A DNA stretch of 64,000 bases from an uncultured Ezakiella sp. (GTDB taxonomy: Bacteria > Bacillota > Clostridia > Tissierellales > Peptoniphilaceae). The position numbers and the translations under genes were made by a program. The stretch is taken from contig NZ_CALTVH010000001.1 in assembly GCF_943913045.1 (NCBI RefSeq), positions 124,001 to 188,000 on the forward strand, given 5' to 3'. Positions 61,856 to 64,000 of the stretch are shown piece after piece. Under the pieces are notes generated by a model that was not told the origin of the DNA, ran no database searches, and saw nothing but the letters and a program-made list of their open reading frames with translations. Each line of letters starts with the position of its first letter. Position 1 is the first letter of the stretch.

Positions 61856-64000
61856 TTTTACTCCTGTCTCTTGTGTATCTTTGTCTCCTGTGTTGTTGAC
61901 CTTCAGATTTTTCTTGGTTATCATCATCTGAGTTCGCTAGCAAAACTTTTCTTGACAGATCAATCTTACCATCATTATCAATGCCAATTACTTTAACAGT
62001 GACCTTATCACCAGTTTTTAATACATCTTCAACTTCATTGATTCTCTTGTTATCGATTTGAGAGATGTGTAATAGGCCTTCCTTACCGTTTAATACATCA
62101 ACAAAAGCGCCAAACTTCATAATTTTAGTTACTGTACCTTCGTATACTTCTCCGACTTCTACATCTTTAATTATATTTTCGATGATAGACTTTGCTTTTT
62201 CGCCCATCTCAGAATCAACGCTTGCAATTATAACTGAACCGTCATCTTCTATATCAATCTTTACACCAGTTTCAGCGATAATTTGATTAATAACTTTTCC
62301 GCCAGGTCCAATAACTTCTCTGATTTTATCAGGGTGTATTGACATTTGAATAAGCCTTGGTGCATATTTAGAAATTTCCTTACGTGGTTCTTCAATAGCT
62401 CCATGAATTACATCAAGAATTTGCATTCTTGCAACTTTAGCTTGTTCAAGAGCCTTTTCTAATACAGATCTATCAATACCTGATATTTTTATATCCATTT
62501 GAAGAGCTGTTATACCATCACGAGTACCTGCAACTTTGAAGTCCATATCTCCTAGGTGGTCTTCTAATCCTTGAATATCAGTTAAAATAACTTTTTTGCC
62601 ATCATCTCCTGAAATAAGTCCCATAGCGATACCCGCAACTGGTTTTTTAATTGGAACACCAGCGTCCATTAGTGCAAGTGTGGAACCGCATACACTAGCT
62701 TGAGAGCTTGAGCCGTTTGAACTCAATACTTCAGATACAACTCTAATAGTGTATGGGAACTCTTCTTCTGAAGGAAGCACAGGGATTAAAGCTCTTTCAG
62801 CTAAAGCGCCGTGGCCAATTTCCCTTCTGCCAGGAGATCTCAATGGCCTGGTATCCCCTACGCTGTATGGTGGAAAGTTATAGTGGTGAATATATTTTTT
62901 TTCATATTCATCAAGCATTCCATCGATTACTTGAGCATCATCACTTACTCCAAGTGTTGCTACACTTAGTACCTGTGTTTGTCCACGCTTAAATAAACCG
63001 GATCCGTGTGTTCTTGGAAGGATTCCTGCTTCTGCACTTAGCGGTCTAATTTCATCGAATTTTCTTAAGTCAGGACGAATTTCATCCACTAAAATTTGAC
63101 GGCGTACTTCATTGTATTGTAATTGGTCAATAGCAGCGCCTATGCTAGCCCTATCATCTGGGAATTCTTCAGACATTTCATCTTTAATTTTATCGATTAA
63201 TTCTGATGACTGTTTTAATCTTTCCATTTTGTCTGGATGATTCATAGCTTGAATCATAGCTTCTCTATAATTTGAATTTATTTTATCTTCTACTTCTTTT
63301 TTTATTTCAAATACAGTATATTCTTGTTTTTCCTTGCCAACTTCTTTAGCAATCTCTGAGATAAATTCAGTAATTTTTTTGATCTCGTCATGAGCTTTTA
63401 AAATTGCTTCAAGCACTACATCTTCGCTAAGTTCATTAGAACCTGATTCAACCATCATAATAGCTTCATGAGTTCCTGCAACAGTTAAATTTAAATCAGA
63501 CTTTTCCAATTCATCAGCTGATGGATTTACAACATATTCATTATTGATGTATCCCATTTGAACTGCAGCAATAGGTCCATTAAAAGGTATGTCAGAAATG
63601 CTAAGCGCAATGCTAGATCCTATCATAGCAGCAACTTGGCTTGAACATGTTGGATCATTTGATAAAAGGCTTGCAATGATTTGAACATCATTTCTATATC
63701 CCTCTGGGAAAAGTGGTCTCAAAGGCCTATCAATTAATCTTGCAGTTAAAATAGCGTGCTCACTAGGTCTACCTTCACGCTTAATAAATCCTCCAGGGAT
63801 TTTACCTGCAGCATAATATTTTTCTTCATAATCTACGCTTAGAGGGAAAAAGTCTATCCCTTCTCTCGGTGTTTTTGAGCTTGTAGCGGTTACAAGCAAT
63901 ACTGTATCTCCATATCTCACAAAACATGCACCATTTGCTTGTTCTGCATATTTTCCAATCGATACAGACAATTCTCGACCAGCTAGGTCGGTTTTAAAAA
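61848..64000 (-). CDS. pnp: Polyribonucleotide nucleotidyltransferase (5' end cut by window)
   Basis: PNPase degrades RNA 3' to 5' by phosphorolysis. The frame continues to the end of the window: before the first possible TTG start the codons read FKTDLAGRE, the normal PNPase N-terminus, so the true start is beyond 64000. The visible part of about 717 residues contains both RNase PH domains (GKIPGGFIKREGRPSE and RSPGRREIGHGALAERAL), a KH domain (IREVIGPGGKVINQI) and an S1 domain (GKEGLLHISQI). The tail is Lys/Gln-rich and carries the dut ribosome site. Confidence 0.96.
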   Translation of the reverse strand, partial: FKTDLAGRELSVSIGKYAEQANGACFVRYGDTVLLVTATSSKTPREGIDFFPLSVDYEEKYYAAGKIPGGFIKREGRPSEHAILTARLIDRPLRPLFPEGYRNDVQIIASLLSNDPTCSSQVAAMIGSSIALSISDIPFNGPIAAVQMGYINNEYVVNPSADELEKSDLNLTVAGTHEAIMMVESGSNELSEDVVLEAILKAHDEIKKITEFISEIAKEVGKEKQEYTVFEIKKEVEDKINSNYREAMIQAMNHPDKMERLKQSSELIDKIKDEMSEEFPDDRASIGAAIDQLQYNEVRRQILVDEIRPDLRKFDEIRPLSAEAGILPRTHGSGLFKRGQTQVLSVATLGVSDDAQVIDGMLDEYEKKYIHHYNFPPYSVGDTRPLRSPGRREIGHGALAERALIPVLPSEEEFPYTIRVVSEVLSSNGSSSQASVCGSTLALMDAGVPIKKPVAGIAMGLISGDDGKKVILTDIQGLEDHLGDMDFKVAGTRDGITALQMDIKISGIDRSVLEKALEQAKVARMQILDVIHGAIEEPRKEISKYAPRLIQMSIHPDKIREVIGPGGKVINQIIAETGVKIDIEDDGSVIIASVDSEMGEKAKSIIENIIKDVEVGEVYEGTVTKIMKFGAFVDVLNGKEGLLHISQIDNKRINEVEDVLKTGDKVTVKVIGIDNDGKIDLSRKVLLANSDDDNQEKSEGQQHRRQRYTRDRSKND

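Noticed and set aside
1..64000. CRISPR arrays, tRNA genes, rRNA genes and insertion sequences
   Set aside because: No regularly spaced repeats, no tRNA T-arm patterns other than in tmRNA, no rRNA sequence and no transposase were found on either strand.

Overview
The window reads as chromosomal backbone of an AT-rich, low-GC anaerobic Firmicute. The best fit is the Tissierellia/Peptoniphilaceae side of the Clostridia. This rests on gene order (fakA-recG-rsmD-coaD; efp-CD1247-like-asp23-nusB-xseA-xseB-ispA-recN; cmk-plsC-ispH-rpsA-miaB-mutS-mutL-miaA; ftsK-rimO-pgsA-cinA-recA-rny), on the presence of rubrerythrin and ferritin, and on a selenocysteine locus. The genus is not determined. Both ends cut genes: fakA on the left and pnp on the right. 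There are no tRNAs, rRNAs, CRISPR arrays, insertion sequences or prophage genes that I can see. The only RNA gene is ssrA (tmRNA).

Layout, left to right. 1-4.1 kb: fakA end, recG, rsmD, coaD and a coiled-coil gene, running straight into ssrA. 4.6-5.3 kb (minus strand): a small regulator/membrane-protein pair. 5.5-13.1 kb: an apparent operon of a ComEA-like lipoprotein, selD (itself read through an in-frame UGA with a SECIS hairpin), selA, selB, a response regulator with Glu at the phosphoacceptor site, and an exported LtaS-like/GDPD-like fusion. 13.2-15.9 kb: a calcium-type P-ATPase. 16.0-22.3 kb: a pseudopilus cluster that reads G-O-L-M-H-I-J-K in type II secretion terms, with no assembly ATPase or platform protein nearby. 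22.3-37.6 kb: long housekeeping runs (EF-P, NusB, exonuclease VII, prenyl synthase, RecN, ScpAB, RluB, Cmk, PlsC, IspH). 37.6-39.0 kb: rpsA behind a structured leader. 39.1-47.0 kb: miaB, mutS, mutL, miaA and a PLP lyase.

At about 47 kb the coding strand switches from plus to minus and stays mostly minus to the end of the window. Right at the switch is a Xer-type recombinase gene with a consensus promoter and a near-perfect 30-bp palindrome in its leader. Rubrerythrin and ferritin follow as a convergent pair. The minus-strand run then reads (in transcription order) pnp, dut, uppP, ftsK, rimO, pgsA, pncC-like cinA, recA, an Mre11-like nuclease, a Rad50/SbcC-like ATPase split over three genes, and rny.

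The most interesting points are the split Mre11-Rad50-like block between recA and rny, a MutL whose endonuclease motifs are all degenerate, the Sec-containing SelD, the LtaS-like/GDPD fusion with missing metal ligands next to a response regulator lacking its Asp, the minimal pseudopilus cluster, and the palindrome at the recombinase gene. Genes are packed very tightly, with repeated 1-, 4-, 8- and 14-nt overlaps that imply widespread translational coupling.
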